A DNA stretch of 64,000 nucleotides from Bacteroidaceae bacterium (GTDB lineage: Bacteria > Bacteroidota > Bacteroidia > Bacteroidales > Bacteroidaceae), in assembly GCA_017442855.1 (NCBI GenBank), contig JAFSPM010000026.1, positions 62,001-126,000 on the forward strand, written 5' to 3'. Every line of letters starts with the position of its first letter. Position 1 is the stretch's first letter. The position numbers were made by a program, and so were the translations under genes. Positions 21,161-30,667 of the stretch are shown here, piece by piece. Below the pieces are notes generated by a model. It made no database searches, was not told where the DNA came from, and saw only the letters and a program-made list of their open reading frames with translations.

Positions 21161-22297
21161 TTAATACGTCCTGCAAATCCACATTTCAAGGAAACGATCA
21201 GCAACGCTATAAACTTTGGTGCGACCTTCGTCTATGTAGGTTAGAAGTTGTTTATCCAACAATGTGTTTATAACGTACTGAACGGAACTGGTGGATTTGA
21301 GTGCGTGCTTTTTTACAAAAGCGACAGAGGTGACGCCACTGGCTTTACCTTCCTTAGCAATAGCTATCAGCGTTTCTTTTTGCTGGTAGTTGAGCTGGTT
21401 CATTACCGAGGCGAAAGTATGATCTTTTTCATCGAGAATGTCAATCAGCGTCTTTTGTATGTCTTCTGTATCAACAACCTTGTCGGCATCCAGATAAGCA
21501 AAGGCATTGTGAAGGACGTTGTGGACATAATAGGTATGTCCCTCAAAAAGGTCATAGGCAAATGATGCCGCTTCGGGTGTAATCTTCCGATTGGCTTTTG
21601 TAAACTGTTCTTGGGCAAAACCTATATATATATCCTTGTGGATGCAATCGAGGTAAATCTGCTCAGCACTGTTGTAGAAAGGCTTTGCTGTAGAGCTGAA
21701 CATGTTTTCCAGAATATGGCGGTTACTGCCGGCATAGATAAAGAGGCAATTGTTCAACTTTTGGATATGCGTGCGGAGTATGGCTTCCACATTCTTTTCT
21801 GGATACTTGATGATTTGCTGAAACTCGTCAATGGCAAAGATACATGGTTTGTCTGCCTGCTCCAAATAGTGGAAAATTTCATCAAGTGTCAGCTCGGGAC
21901 TATGGATGTCGCCAAGTTTTATGTCGAATGTGGGAGTACTATTTATTGGATCATAGCCAAAACTGCCCTTCACGGAGTGTAATCCTGCGAGGAATTTGTC
22001 GATTGCCGCTTTTCCCTTTGGTACCAGAACAGAATAAATTTCCTTACTGAGAAATAACACCAACTCGTGCAAACTGGTGGTGGAATAAATATCCGTATAG
22101 AAAGTATAGTAATTGTCCTTGATAGACGGTTGCTCAAAAACGTGACGTACTAACTGTGTTTTACCCATTCTTCGGGGCGAGGTAAGCAAGATATGCGCCT
22201 TGTTTTCCAGTGTGCGCACCATCCACGTTGTTTCTTTCTTCCTGTCACAAAAATAGGGTTCAGGAATGATACCGGTAATGTAAAAGGGATTCTCCAT
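21161..22297 (-). CDS. AAA/STAND-type ATPase (ATPase_2-like), AT-rich
   Basis: 378 residues from MENPFYITG; a longer frame starts inside the promoter. Walker A is SPRRMGKTQLV, followed by the FAIDEFQQI Walker B and a C-terminal winged-helix-like region. This is the Bacteroidetes ATPase family with an FxDR segment and sometimes a nuclease domain; here no C-terminal nuclease is seen. Its function is unknown; relatives have been linked to stress or defence. The gene is AT-rich relative to neighbours and is bracketed by two copies of the TTATGACAGGA repeat, which suggests it arrived as a unit. Confidence 0.8.
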   Translation of the reverse strand: MENPFYITGIIPEPYFCDRKKETTWMVRTLENKAHILLTSPRRMGKTQLVRHVFEQPSIKDNYYTFYTDIYSTTSLHELVLFLSKEIYSVLVPKGKAAIDKFLAGLHSVKGSFGYDPINSTPTFDIKLGDIHSPELTLDEIFHYLEQADKPCIFAIDEFQQIIKYPEKNVEAILRTHIQKLNNCLFIYAGSNRHILENMFSSTAKPFYNSAEQIYLDCIHKDIYIGFAQEQFTKANRKITPEAASFAYDLFEGHTYYVHNVLHNAFAYLDADKVVDTEDIQKTLIDILDEKDHTFASVMNQLNYQQKETLIAIAKEGKASGVTSVAFVKKHALKSTSSVQYVINTLLDKQLLTYIDEGRTKVYSVADRFLEMWICRTY

Positions 22298-22314
22298 ATT
22301 GCTGTTATTTCGTG

Positions 22315-22369
22315 CAAAGATAAGTACAATAATCCGATTATACAAATTCTATTATAGAAATTCTATAAT
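22315..22369 (-). promoter_or_regulatory. Promoter and palindromic operator of the ATPase gene
   Basis: On the minus strand TTTG (22343-22346) and TATCTTTG (22315-22322) are separated by 20 bp, a full Bacteroidetes promoter. Directly upstream, 22351-22369 is a 9-bp inverted repeat with a 1-bp centre (ATTATAGAA-A-TTCTATAAT), which is well placed for a regulator. Confidence 0.7.
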
Positions 22370-22382
22370 TGGTTTTTATTTA

Positions 22383-22430
22383 GAAAACCCTCAAATGCTC
22401 ATATACCCTATTATGACAGGATGGGTTTTG
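22383..22430 (+). repeat. Intergenic repeat with TTATGACAGGA core, copy 2
   Basis: AAAACCCTCAAATGCTCA, then TTATGACAGGA, then GGGTTTT. The AAAACCC and GGGTTTT ends are complementary. Nearly the same as copy 3. The rest of the gap up to 22581 is AT-rich, with a TATATTTG box at 22553-22560 for the next gene. Confidence 0.55.
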
Positions 22431-22581
22431 TAAATTCTTTTTCATCGTTTCATTACGAGCTTGGAGGTGTTTATTAAGAAACTTTAACAAAAATAATTCA
22501 TTTTCTTATGCAATGTTTCGGGTTCGCTGCATTTAAGGGGCAAAAGATAAGTTATATTTGTGAATTAATCTAAGTTGAGCG

Positions 22582-23112
22582 ATGAAAGCAAAGTTGTTAT
22601 TAATTGGTATAATGGCTGTTTGTCTAAGCAGTTGTTCAAAAGATACCAAAGAAGAGGTAATGCCTTTATTAGACATTGAAGAAATCAGTGGTGTTTGGTA
22701 TTTTGAGGAGGAATATACGTCAGAAAACACGAAGAATCATGGCGAACCGTTTCATATGGGAGATGTTAGTACCCGTTCAGAAGGGGAACAGGTGAATATG
22801 CTCTATCAGACGATTGAGATAGGGCATGATGGCAACTTTGTTTGGCAAAAGAAATACTATTACCCCAATAGATGGCTCAACGATAAAGAAACGTGGGGTG
22901 AAGAAACAACTGTTTATGAAATGAAAGGGAAAATAGAGCGTACTGAGAAAGGTCTGTCGTTTTTCTCAATAAATTCGACTGATATAGGTTTTATTGGCAG
23001 AGAGTTTACCTATGAACTATCAGCTGACCGCAAACTACTGATTCTTCATCCAGGAGGGGCTAATGCCTCGCAGAATTCGCTCATTTATTCACTGCATTTC
23101 TATAAAAAGTAG
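22582..23112 (+). CDS. Hypothetical lipoprotein, lipocalin-like size
   Basis: 176 residues beginning MKAKLLLIGIMAVCLSSCSK with a clear lipobox (LSSC). After it comes a WYFEEEYT segment and beta-rich sequence, as in small lipocalin-like proteins of Bacteroidales, but I do not recognise the family. AT-rich. A TATATTTG box sits about 20 bp upstream. It is followed by a second small lipoprotein of similar design. Confidence 0.75.
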   Translation: MKAKLLLIGIMAVCLSSCSKDTKEEVMPLLDIEEISGVWYFEEEYTSENTKNHGEPFHMGDVSTRSEGEQVNMLYQTIEIGHDGNFVWQKKYYYPNRWLNDKETWGEETTVYEMKGKIERTEKGLSFFSINSTDIGFIGREFTYELSADRKLLILHPGGANASQNSLIYSLHFYKK

Positions 23113-23173
23113 CAGTCTTTTCAAAATAAGAAATATCTTTATGGTGTTTATGGACAATAAACAAATCAGTATT

Positions 23174-23662
23174 ATGAAAAAGTATTTATTATTCTTGGTT
23201 TTTCCATTGTTAGTGGCTTGTTCGACTGATAAAGATGAACCTATAGTAACTATTTGTCCTAAAGATGCTGTATTTATCGGTACTTGGGAAGTGACCGATA
23301 TCAGCAATGTGGATAAAGTTGCTCCAGTGAAATGGGATAATTGGAAGGATTATTATGGCCGCATTTTTATTGCGTTTAATGATGATTACACGTGTGATAC
23401 TTATTATATAGGAGCTTCTAAGGAAATTGCGGAATCAACACTGCCAAAGTTTCCGTATATTTATTCCCAATTCGTTTTTAATGGAATTGATAAGATTTTC
23501 TGTAGTAATCCTGAATACCAAGAAATACCCAATGCTGTACTCGTCGTAAAAGTATATACAGGAAACATCATGGAGGTGGTTCTGGAAGATGGACAATATT
23601 GTATGCTGAGCAGTTATTCTAAACCTCAATTGTATTTGAAGCTCAAAAGACAATCATTTTAG
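23174..23662 (+). CDS. Hypothetical lipoprotein
   Basis: 162 residues from MKKYLLFLVFPLLVACSTDK. This start was chosen because the lipoprotein signal begins there; the open frame runs further upstream over the previous gene. It contains FIGTWEVTDISN, like the opening strand of lipocalin-like domains, and a mostly beta pattern. No family was recognised. It lies 62 bp after the previous lipoprotein gene and is likely expressed with it. Confidence 0.75.
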   Translation: MKKYLLFLVFPLLVACSTDKDEPIVTICPKDAVFIGTWEVTDISNVDKVAPVKWDNWKDYYGRIFIAFNDDYTCDTYYIGASKEIAESTLPKFPYIYSQFVFNGIDKIFCSNPEYQEIPNAVLVVKVYTGNIMEVVLEDGQYCMLSSYSKPQLYLKLKRQSF

Positions 23663-23688
23663 AATTAAACTTTAAATTAAATAAAAAC

Positions 23689-24242
23689 ATGAAAGCAAGG
23701 ATTCTTTTAGTAAGCATGGTAACTACGCTCTGCTTGTGGAGTTGTAGTGACAAAAACAATGTGATTGACGAGCCGGAAATCCCATTGCAGATAGAACCAG
23801 AGCCAGTGTCTCAACCTGAGACTCGCCATAGTTATACGCCTGTGCAGCTGGATAACACCCAGCAGGCAATCAACATCAAGTTGCAGGAATTTTCATGGAA
23901 GTTATTCAAAGAAGTATATGCTAACCGCGAGTCAGGCACCAACCTGATGATATCTCCCATCAGCCTGGAGGTAGATTTGGGTATGTTTATCAATGGCTTG
24001 GAGGGTGAAACCTTAAAGGAAGTGCTCAAGACCATGGGACTGGAGAGCTACACCAAGGAGCATCTCAGAAGACTTTCTTCCTGATGGATGAGGTGGGTGC
24101 TGAGGCTGCTGCTGTTACAGATATTGCTGGCTTTACAAGTGTTCCGAGACCTGTAACCATTCGTCTTGACCGCCCGTTTTTCTATGCCATTGTCGAGAGT
24201 AACACCCAGTGTCCGCTCTTCATTGGCTACTACGGCAACTGA
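23689..24242 (+). pseudogene. Serpin with large internal deletion
   Basis: The first 131 codons encode a lipoprotein signal (CLWSCSDKN), a Pro/Glu linker and the serpin N-terminus (NLMISPISLEVDLGMFINGL). The frame stops at 24084. In the +2 frame from 24066, 58 residues match a serpin C-terminus: the reactive-loop hinge DEVGAEAAAVTD, then RLDRPFFYAI and the final FIGYYGN. About 200-250 central residues are missing, and the junction is out of frame. An intact ancestor would have been a secreted protease inhibitor. The product is very unlikely to fold. Confidence 0.85.
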
Positions 24243-24243
24243 C

Positions 24244-24295
24244 CCAAAACCCTCAAATGCTCAAATTGTCAATTATGACAGGAAGGTTTTAGGGT
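24244..24295 (+). repeat. Intergenic repeat with TTATGACAGGA core, copy 3
   Basis: Begins AAAACCCTCAAATGCTCA like copy 2 and has the same TTATGACAGGA core followed by AGGTTTTAGGG. It fills the gap between the serpin remnant and the convergent hypothetical gene. Confidence 0.55.
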
Positions 24296-24610
24296 TCAGT
24301 ATTGGTCATAAAACTCAATGTTATACTCCTCGCTGACTTCAAAGTCGTTGTGATAGCCATCGTCATACTTGTAGATAATACGCAGACCGCGATAGACGGA
24401 AGGTACCTTCAGCGTGTCTAACAGATGCCAACGGGGAGGACCATAGTCGTAGGATTCCCTGTCGAGGATGATAACGTTGGAAACGTAATCGAAGTAATAG
24501 TAACCACCACCGATGCACTGGTCACCTGGCTTCAGCAAGTGCTTGTGCAGGTTGACCATGCCGAGACGAAGATAGCCGTCCATGGTGATGATAAACTTGG
24601 GCTGTGTCAT
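24296..24610 (-). CDS. Hypothetical protein
   Basis: 104 residues starting MTQPKFIITMDGYLRLGMVN, without signal peptide or membrane segment, rich in Tyr and Asp (RIIYKYDDGYHNDFEVSEEY). It looks like a small conserved Bacteroidales protein that I cannot name. It is divergent from the RidA-like gene. Confidence 0.65.
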   Translation of the reverse strand: MTQPKFIITMDGYLRLGMVNLHKHLLKPGDQCIGGGYYYFDYVSNVIILDRESYDYGPPRWHLLDTLKVPSVYRGLRIIYKYDDGYHNDFEVSEEYNIEFYDQY

Positions 24611-24720
24611 TTCTTCTATGTCTTACTGTTTATATGGCAAAGATAGTACATTTAAGTCATTTTTCATCATTTCGGCATGAGATTGACGAAGTTGACAAAA
24701 AAATGATTATCTTTGCAGCC

Positions 24721-25857
24721 ATGAAAAAGATAGAATTTAACAAAGCTTGGGTGGAGCTGACGGCGTTTAAGCCTGTGAGTGGGGTAGCGGAGTATAACAT
24801 GATGGTGCATGTAAAGGATGCTACGCTGACCTACCAGGAGCAGGTGGAGGCCTTGCTAGATGCATATAGTGCGGCACTGCAACAGTTGCCGGGAGCGGTG
24901 GCGGTGTTTAAGCGTTATTTCATGAGTGATGCCGCTAACCAACTGGATATGTTGCTGGCTACCACTACCGAGGGTACCGACTGTGCCCTGTCGATGGTGC
25001 AGCAGGCTCCGCTGGATGGCACGAAGATTGCCATGTGGGCGTATCTGATGACGGATGTGCATGCCAAGGCACTGAGCAACGGATTGTTTGAGGCGAAGCA
25101 TGGTGCCTACCGTCACTTGTGGGCGGGCAGTAACAACAACCATGCGGCTACATCGGAATACCAGATGCGACTGTTGCTGAATGAGTATGTGATGAACCTG
25201 ATGCAGGAGGGTTGCACGCTGGCCGACAATTGTTTGCGTACGTGGATTTTCGTGCAGAACATTGACAATAACTATGCGGGGGTGGTGAAGGCGCGCAATG
25301 AGGTGTTTATGACGCAGAACCTTACCTCGGAGACGCATTTCATTGCGAGTACGGGCATTGGTGGACGTATGGCCGACCCTAAGGTGTTGGTGCAGCTGGA
25401 TGCCTACGCGGTGGATGGCATCAGCAAGGAGCAGGTGCACTACCTCTATGCACGCACGCACTTGAACCCTACGTATGAATATGGGGTGAGCTTCGAGCGT
25501 GGTACGTACATCGACTATGGCGACCGCCGCCATGTGCTGATATCGGGTACTGCCAGCATCAACAACAAGGGTGAGATTATGTATCCTGGCGATGTGCGCC
25601 AACAGACGCGCCGCTTGTGGGAGAACGTAGAGGCGCTGCTGGCCGAGGCTGGGTGTACCTACGACGAGGCGCAACAGATGATTGTGTATCTGCGTGATAT
25701 TTCCGACTATAGCGTGGTGAAGGCGTTGTTTGACGAACGATTCCCTGACAAACCTAAGGTGTTTGTAAATGCGCCTGTATGTCGCTCGGGTTGGTTGGTA
25801 GAGATGGAGTGTATGGCGGTGAAGGCGCAGACGGATGAGCGCTTTGCTGCTCTCTAA
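24721..25857 (+). CDS. RidA-like (YjgF/YER057c/UK114) domain protein, two-domain
   Basis: 378 residues. The C-terminal part (about 250-378) is a RidA domain ending [16 protein letters not shown], with the Arg before the terminal strand as in active imine deaminases. The N-terminal half is a second, more divergent domain of similar fold, as in FkbO/Hyg5-like proteins. ATG 24721 lies only 5 bp after the -7 box TATCTTTG (24708-24715), so the mRNA is probably leaderless. Substrate unknown. Its stop overlaps the miaA stop on the other strand by 3 bases within CTAA at 25854-25857. Confidence 0.75.
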   Translation: MKKIEFNKAWVELTAFKPVSGVAEYNMMVHVKDATLTYQEQVEALLDAYSAALQQLPGAVAVFKRYFMSDAANQLDMLLATTTEGTDCALSMVQQAPLDGTKIAMWAYLMTDVHAKALSNGLFEAKHGAYRHLWAGSNNNHAATSEYQMRLLLNEYVMNLMQEGCTLADNCLRTWIFVQNIDNNYAGVVKARNEVFMTQNLTSETHFIASTGIGGRMADPKVLVQLDAYAVDGISKEQVHYLYARTHLNPTYEYGVSFERGTYIDYGDRRHVLISGTASINNKGEIMYPGDVRQQTRRLWENVEALLAEAGCTYDEAQQMIVYLRDISDYSVVKALFDERFPDKPKVFVNAPVCRSGWLVEMECMAVKAQTDERFAAL

Positions 25858-26756
25858 GCGTTTAGCTGAGTATTGATATAAGAGATGATGTCTGTTCGTT
25901 GGTCGGGATGAAACCAGCGGATGGACATATCTTTTTTAAACCAAGTGAGTTGTTTCTTGGCGTAGATACGGGTGTTGCGCTTGATCTTCTCGACGGCTTC
26001 TTCTAAGGTCCATTCGCCATCGAGGTACTTGAATAGTTCTTTGTAGCCAACAGTGTTGAGCGAGTTGAAATGGCGATAAGGATATACCTTCCTGGCTTCT
26101 TCCAGCATGCCTTCCTGCATCATCTGATCTACGCGCTGGTTGATGCGGTTGAACAGTTCGCTGCGTTCCCGGTTTAATCCTATCTTGATGATGTTGAAGG
26201 GACGTTCTGCTGTCTTGCGCTGACGGAATGAGGTGAAGGTCTTGCCCGTCATGTAGCAGATCTCGAGGGCGTGGATGATGCGCTTGTGGTTCTTCAGGTC
26301 AACAATGGCGTAGTATTCAGGGTCCAGCATCTTGAGTTCGCGCTGAATGCCTTCCAAGCCCACTTCTTCATAGCGTTGCCACACCATAGCTCGGGTGTCG
26401 GCATCCACAGTGGGTATGTCGTCCATACCTTGGCATACGGCATCGATATACATCATAGAACCTCCTGTAAGGAGCGCCACATCTTGTTGTTGGAAAAGGA
26501 TGTCGAGCAAAGACAGTACCTCGTCGGCATATTGCGCCGCACTGTAGTAGTCGGATAGCTGCAAGGTGCCCACGAAATGGTGCTGCACACGTGCCAGCTG
26601 TTCGGGGGTAGGGGCGGCAGTACCTATCTTCAGGTCGGCATAAAGTTGCCTCGAATCTGCAGAGATAGTGCTGGTGTGCAACTGTTCCGCCAATTCGAGG
26701 CTGATATCTGTCTTGCCTACTGCCGTAGGGCCCAAAAGTACTACTAATGTCTTCAA
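25854..26756 (-). CDS. miaA: tRNA dimethylallyltransferase MiaA
   Basis: A 300-residue enzyme that adds the dimethylallyl group to A37 of UNN-reading tRNAs. Walker A is [28 protein letters not shown] and the [10 protein letters not shown]-terminal block are diagnostic. Normal length. It ends tail-to-tail with the RidA-like gene, and its start lies 4 bp from the pRiA4b-ORF3 stop, so it heads the distal part of the lpx-linked minus-strand run. Confidence 0.96.
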   Translation of the reverse strand: MKTLVVLLGPTAVGKTDISLELAEQLHTSTISADSRQLYADLKIGTAAPTPEQLARVQHHFVGTLQLSDYYSAAQYADEVLSLLDILFQQQDVALLTGGSMMYIDAVCQGMDDIPTVDADTRAMVWQRYEEVGLEGIQRELKMLDPEYYAIVDLKNHKRIIHALEICYMTGKTFTSFRQRKTAERPFNIIKIGLNRERSELFNRINQRVDQMMQEGMLEEARKVYPYRHFNSLNTVGYKELFKYLDGEWTLEEAVEKIKRNTRIYAKKQLTWFKKDMSIRWFHPDQRTDIISYINTQLNA

Positions 26757-26759
26757 CGC

Positions 26760-27332
26760 TCAATAGATGTCGCTGCCATCGTAGGAGTCGCCTCCGATAA
26801 TGCCATCCAGACCTTCGTAGCCCTCGGCATCAATCTCGTCGGAGTTATACCCCTGATCGCCATAGAAATCTTCTCCTAAGTCGTCGGAACCTGCCGTCAG
26901 CTTCTTCTCCATCTCGTCGAAGTCCATGGTCTGTGCCGGTGCTTCGCCACGACTCTTAGTGCATACGGGTTCGTCGAGATCCTTGCCTGTGATGACCTCC
27001 ATGAGCTTGATGAAGAAGCAGCGGTCGGTCATATAGTCGAACACATAGATGAGCTTCTGGTAGGAGTCTTCATCCACCAGTTTGCCAATGCGTGTCTTTG
27101 ACATGATATAGCTGTCGGTATCGGAGTCAGTATCCATCTCTTCGAGTGTCACCTCGATGTCTTTGTTCCATTCGTCGTCGCAAACGAAGAAGGAAGCCAA
27201 CTCACCCTCCTTGAAATCTACTGCCTTGATGATGGCCTTGTGGAAATCCAGAAATGTTGCATCTGGGTCGATTTGAATCTCACGCAGGAAATTATCAACC
27301 TCGTCGGATATGATTGTAAAACGATATACCAT
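26760..27332 (-). CDS. pRiA4b ORF-3-like (IS1096 passenger TnpR-family) protein
   Basis: 190 residues from MVYRFTIISDEVDNFLREI; the longer frame upstream begins in lpxA. The N-terminal about 150 residues match the pRiA4b ORF-3 family, despite that family's transposon-derived name a common housekeeping-type protein in Bacteroidales. The C-terminal tail is strongly acidic and Gly/Tyr rich. It lies between lpxA and miaA in a tight run. Molecular function unknown. Confidence 0.8.
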   Translation of the reverse strand: MVYRFTIISDEVDNFLREIQIDPDATFLDFHKAIIKAVDFKEGELASFFVCDDEWNKDIEVTLEEMDTDSDTDSYIMSKTRIGKLVDEDSYQKLIYVFDYMTDRCFFIKLMEVITGKDLDEPVCTKSRGEAPAQTMDFDEMEKKLTAGSDDLGEDFYGDQGYNSDEIDAEGYEGLDGIIGGDSYDGSDIY

Positions 27333-27351
27333 AGTATAATAATTATTAAAG

Positions 27352-28131
27352 TTAACCAGTAATAATGCCACGCTTTGAGGCACGCGTAAAGTCAACGATA
27401 TACTTGATTTCAGGAGTCATCTCCATCTCTGCTTCTATCTTCTGCAGAGCGTTGGTAACATTCAGTCCGCTCTGGTAGATGATGCGGTAGGCATTGTGAA
27501 TCTGTTCGATGGTCTCGTTGGAGAAGCCTCGGCGACGCAGGCCCACGATGTTGATGCCGCAATAGATGGTAGGCTCACGACCTGCAATGATGTAAGGAGG
27601 GATGTCTTTTGAGAAACGGCAACCGCCTTGTATCATGACATAGCCACCGATGCGGCAGAACTGATGCACCAGCACTACGGCACTGATGATGGCATTGTCG
27701 TCAATCTCCACCTCACCAGCCAGTTTGGTAGAGTTGCCGATGATGATGCCGCTACCCACCACACAGTCGTGTGCCACATGCATGTTCTCCATCAGGAGGT
27801 TGTTGCTGCCCACTATCGTCTCGCCTCTGGAAGCTGTGCCTCGACTGATGGTGACGTTCTCGCGTATGCTGTTGTTATTGCCTATGATGGCTACGGAGTC
27901 TTCGCCTTTGAACTTCAGATCCTGGGGTAACGTGCTGATGCTGCAACCTGGGAAGAAAGTGTTGCCGTCGCCAATGCGAGCACCATAGTGGATAGAAACA
28001 TTGTTCATCAGCACATTGTTGTTGCCTATCTCCACACCTTTGTCGATGAAGCAGAAAGGACCTATCTGGTTGCCATCACCCAGTTTGGCTGATGGGTCAA
28101 TATATGCCAATGGACTAATCTGATTGCTCAT
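27352..28131 (-). CDS. lpxA: UDP-N-acetylglucosamine acyltransferase LpxA
   Basis: A 259-residue left-handed beta-helix enzyme for the first step of lipid A synthesis. Hexapeptide repeats run from IDPSAKLGDGNQIGPF, with the catalytic His in the VHIGAR-like segment (here NVSIHYGARIG) and HDCVVGSG. Typical length and C-terminal helical domain. It lies 12 bp after lpxC-fabZ in the Bacteroidales order lpxD-lpxC/fabZ-lpxA. Confidence 0.97.
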   Translation of the reverse strand: MSNQISPLAYIDPSAKLGDGNQIGPFCFIDKGVEIGNNNVLMNNVSIHYGARIGDGNTFFPGCSISTLPQDLKFKGEDSVAIIGNNNSIRENVTISRGTASRGETIVGSNNLLMENMHVAHDCVVGSGIIIGNSTKLAGEVEIDDNAIISAVVLVHQFCRIGGYVMIQGGCRFSKDIPPYIIAGREPTIYCGINIVGLRRRGFSNETIEQIHNAYRIIYQSGLNVTNALQKIEAEMEMTPEIKYIVDFTRASKRGIITG

Positions 28132-28143
28132 AACTATTCTTGT

Positions 28144-29529
28144 TTACTTGTTTTTTACTACTTGTGCCATCACTTCTGCTTCGCACACCTCATCTTCACC
28201 TACGAAGGCATAGCCTCGCATGGTGGTGAGGCCACGGTGCAGTGGCTGTATCATCTCTATCTTGAATACCAGTGTGTCGCCTGGCACCACTTTCTTGCGG
28301 AACTTTACATTGTTAATCTTCAATACATAGGTAGAGTAATGCTCCAACTCATCCACCTGGTTCAGTACCAGCAAGCCACCTGTCTGTGCCATTGCTTCCA
28401 CTAACAATACACCAGGCATGACGGGCTCCAATGGGAAATGGCCTTGGAAGTAGGGCTCATTGCCTGTGATGTTCTTTACACCCACGATATAGTCAGGACC
28501 AATCTCCACAATCTTATCTACCAGCAACATGGGGTAGCGGTGGGGAATGAGCTGACGTATCTTATTGACATCCATCAACGGTGGGGTGTTGACATCGTAT
28601 TTTGGTGCCTGTACGCTGTGCAGTCTGATCTGACGACGCATCTCACGGGCAAACTTGTTGTTTACGGTATGTCCAGGACGGGTAGCGATGATACGGCCCT
28701 TGATAGGTTTGCCTATCAGCGCCATATCGCCTATGAGGTCGAGCAGCTTATGGCGTGCACACTCGTTAGGCCATACCAACGGCTTGTGCATGATATAGCC
28801 TAATTGGGTGGCATCCATACGGGGAACACCCATCACATCAGCTAACTGATCATATTTATCTTGCGTCATCTGACGTTCGTAGATTACAATGGCATTGTCA
28901 AGGTCACCTCCCTTGATGAGTCCCAGTTGCAGCAGGGGTTCAATTTCGCGTACGAAGACGAATGTACGTGCCTTTGCCACCTCGTTCTTGAACAGATTCA
29001 TGTCTTCGAGGGTGGCATATTGGTTAGGCAATATGGTAGAATCGTAGGAGATGAGAACATTGATACTGAACTCGTCGTCAGGCAACACAATGATGGAAGA
29101 GCCAGTCTTCTCGTTGCGGAATTCTATCTTTGATTTAATTATAAAATAGTCTTTTACGGAATTTTGTTCAATGGTTCCTACGCGGTCTATGCCTTCGATG
29201 AAATATTCAGCACTACCGTCTAAGATGGGGAACTCTGGACCATCGACCTGTATGAGGCAGTTGTCAATACCAGAAGCATAGAGGGCTGCCAAACCGTGTT
29301 CTACGGTGCTGACCTTCACTCCGTTTTTATTGAGTACGGTGCCTCGGGTAGTTTCTGTTACGTTTTCGGCGATGGCATCGATGATGGGTTGTCCTTCCAT
29401 ATCGATACGCTGAATCTTATAGCCATAATTTTCGGGAGCGGGGTTAAAGGTTACTGTAAGCTGCAAGCCTGTGTGCAACCCTTTGCCGCTAAGTGAGAAA
29501 CTGTCTTTCAGTGTTTTCTGTTTCAACAT
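28144..29529 (-). CDS. lpxC: Fusion of LpxC deacetylase and FabZ dehydratase
   Basis: 461 residues combining lipid A deacetylase and fatty-acid dehydratase. LpxC part (about 1-300): GLHTGLQLTVTFNPAP, the zinc-site STVEHGLAAL with His, and HKLLDLIGDMALIG. FabZ part (about 315-461): LIPHRYPMLLVDKI (catalytic His) and GHFPLEPVMPGVLLVEAMAQ (catalytic Glu). This fusion is characteristic of Bacteroidetes and links lipid A with acyl-chain supply. It is 1 bp from lpxD. Confidence 0.97.
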   Translation of the reverse strand: MLKQKTLKDSFSLSGKGLHTGLQLTVTFNPAPENYGYKIQRIDMEGQPIIDAIAENVTETTRGTVLNKNGVKVSTVEHGLAALYASGIDNCLIQVDGPEFPILDGSAEYFIEGIDRVGTIEQNSVKDYFIIKSKIEFRNEKTGSSIIVLPDDEFSINVLISYDSTILPNQYATLEDMNLFKNEVAKARTFVFVREIEPLLQLGLIKGGDLDNAIVIYERQMTQDKYDQLADVMGVPRMDATQLGYIMHKPLVWPNECARHKLLDLIGDMALIGKPIKGRIIATRPGHTVNNKFAREMRRQIRLHSVQAPKYDVNTPPLMDVNKIRQLIPHRYPMLLVDKIVEIGPDYIVGVKNITGNEPYFQGHFPLEPVMPGVLLVEAMAQTGGLLVLNQVDELEHYSTYVLKINNVKFRKKVVPGDTLVFKIEMIQPLHRGLTTMRGYAFVGEDEVCEAEVMAQVVKNK

Positions 29530-29530
29530 C

Positions 29531-30571
29531 TTATTGTGTTTTGTCTTTTTTTAGTTCGTCTAATTCTTTACGTAAAGCGTTAAGCTCTCTATACATATCG
29601 GGCAATTTTTTCAAAAGGACCTGCACCTTGAACCATCCCTTGTCTTCAATAGGTACAGTACCCATAGCAGTCTTGCCGTCTGGAATGGAGCTGATAGCCC
29701 CCGATTGCGGACCTAGTGTCACGTGGTTGCCTATCTTAAGGTGACCAGATATACCTACCTGGCCAGCCATGACACACCATTCGCCCATCTTGGTAGAACC
29801 AGCTATGCCTGTTTGTGCTGCCATAACAGTGTTGGGGCCAACTTCTACATTGTGAGCTATCTGAATCAGGTTGTCGAGTTTTACTCCCTTATGTACGATG
29901 GTAGAACCCATAGTGGCACGGTCAACACATGTGTTGGCACCAATCTCCACATCATCCTCAAGGATGACATTGCCAATCTGAGGAATCTTTTCGTATCCAT
30001 TAGGAGTAGGTGCGAAGCCGAAACCGTCGCCTCCAATCACCACACCTGAATGCAGTGTCACACGGTTGCCTAACTGACAATCGTGATAGATGTTAACTCC
30101 TGAGTAGATGAGGCAGCCCTCACCTATACGTGCGTTCTTGCCTACGTAAGTGTGCGGATATATCTGTGTGTTATTGCCAATTACCACGCCTTCGTCTATC
30201 ACAGCATAGGCTCCAATAAATACATCCTTACCTATTTTGGCACTCTCGGCAACAACTGCTGTATCGGCAACACCCTTGCTCTTTGGCTTACTCTGCTCGT
30301 AGAGCGTCATCAGTCTGGCCAGGGTTTCGTAGGCATTATCTACCTTGATAAGGGTAGCTTTGATGGGCTTCTCTGGCACAAAATCACGGTTGACCAACAC
30401 AATGCTGGCCTCGGTGTCATAAATGTATGGTGCATATTTAGGGTTGGCGAGGAAGGTGATGCTGCCAGGTTTGCCCTCTTCTATCTTGGCAAAGGTATTG
30501 ACGGTGGCGTTGGCATCTCCTACAATTTCGCCTTGTACAAATGCGGCAATTTGTTGTGCTGAAAAGTCCAT
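29531..30571 (-). CDS. lpxD: UDP-3-O-(3-hydroxyacyl)glucosamine N-acyltransferase LpxD
   Basis: A 346-residue acyltransferase of the third lipid A step. An N-terminal uridine-binding domain (about 1-100) is followed by a hexapeptide beta-helix; the catalytic His is in [21 protein letters not shown] is the conserved LpxD loop. A C-terminal Lys/Leu-rich helix ([14 protein letters not shown]) could be a trimer coiled coil. First gene of the lpx run; the 96-bp gap to pyrF shows no clear promoter. Confidence 0.97.
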   Translation of the reverse strand: MDFSAQQIAAFVQGEIVGDANATVNTFAKIEEGKPGSITFLANPKYAPYIYDTEASIVLVNRDFVPEKPIKATLIKVDNAYETLARLMTLYEQSKPKSKGVADTAVVAESAKIGKDVFIGAYAVIDEGVVIGNNTQIYPHTYVGKNARIGEGCLIYSGVNIYHDCQLGNRVTLHSGVVIGGDGFGFAPTPNGYEKIPQIGNVILEDDVEIGANTCVDRATMGSTIVHKGVKLDNLIQIAHNVEVGPNTVMAAQTGIAGSTKMGEWCVMAGQVGISGHLKIGNHVTLGPQSGAISSIPDGKTAMGTVPIEDKGWFKVQVLLKKLPDMYRELNALRKELDELKKDKTQ

Positions 30572-30667
30572 AATGAATAGTCAATTATTAATTTGGCTAC
30601 AAAAATACTGCCTTTTTTTGATATTTACTGCATCCAGATAACATAAAAAATGTTCAATTTTCCTAAA

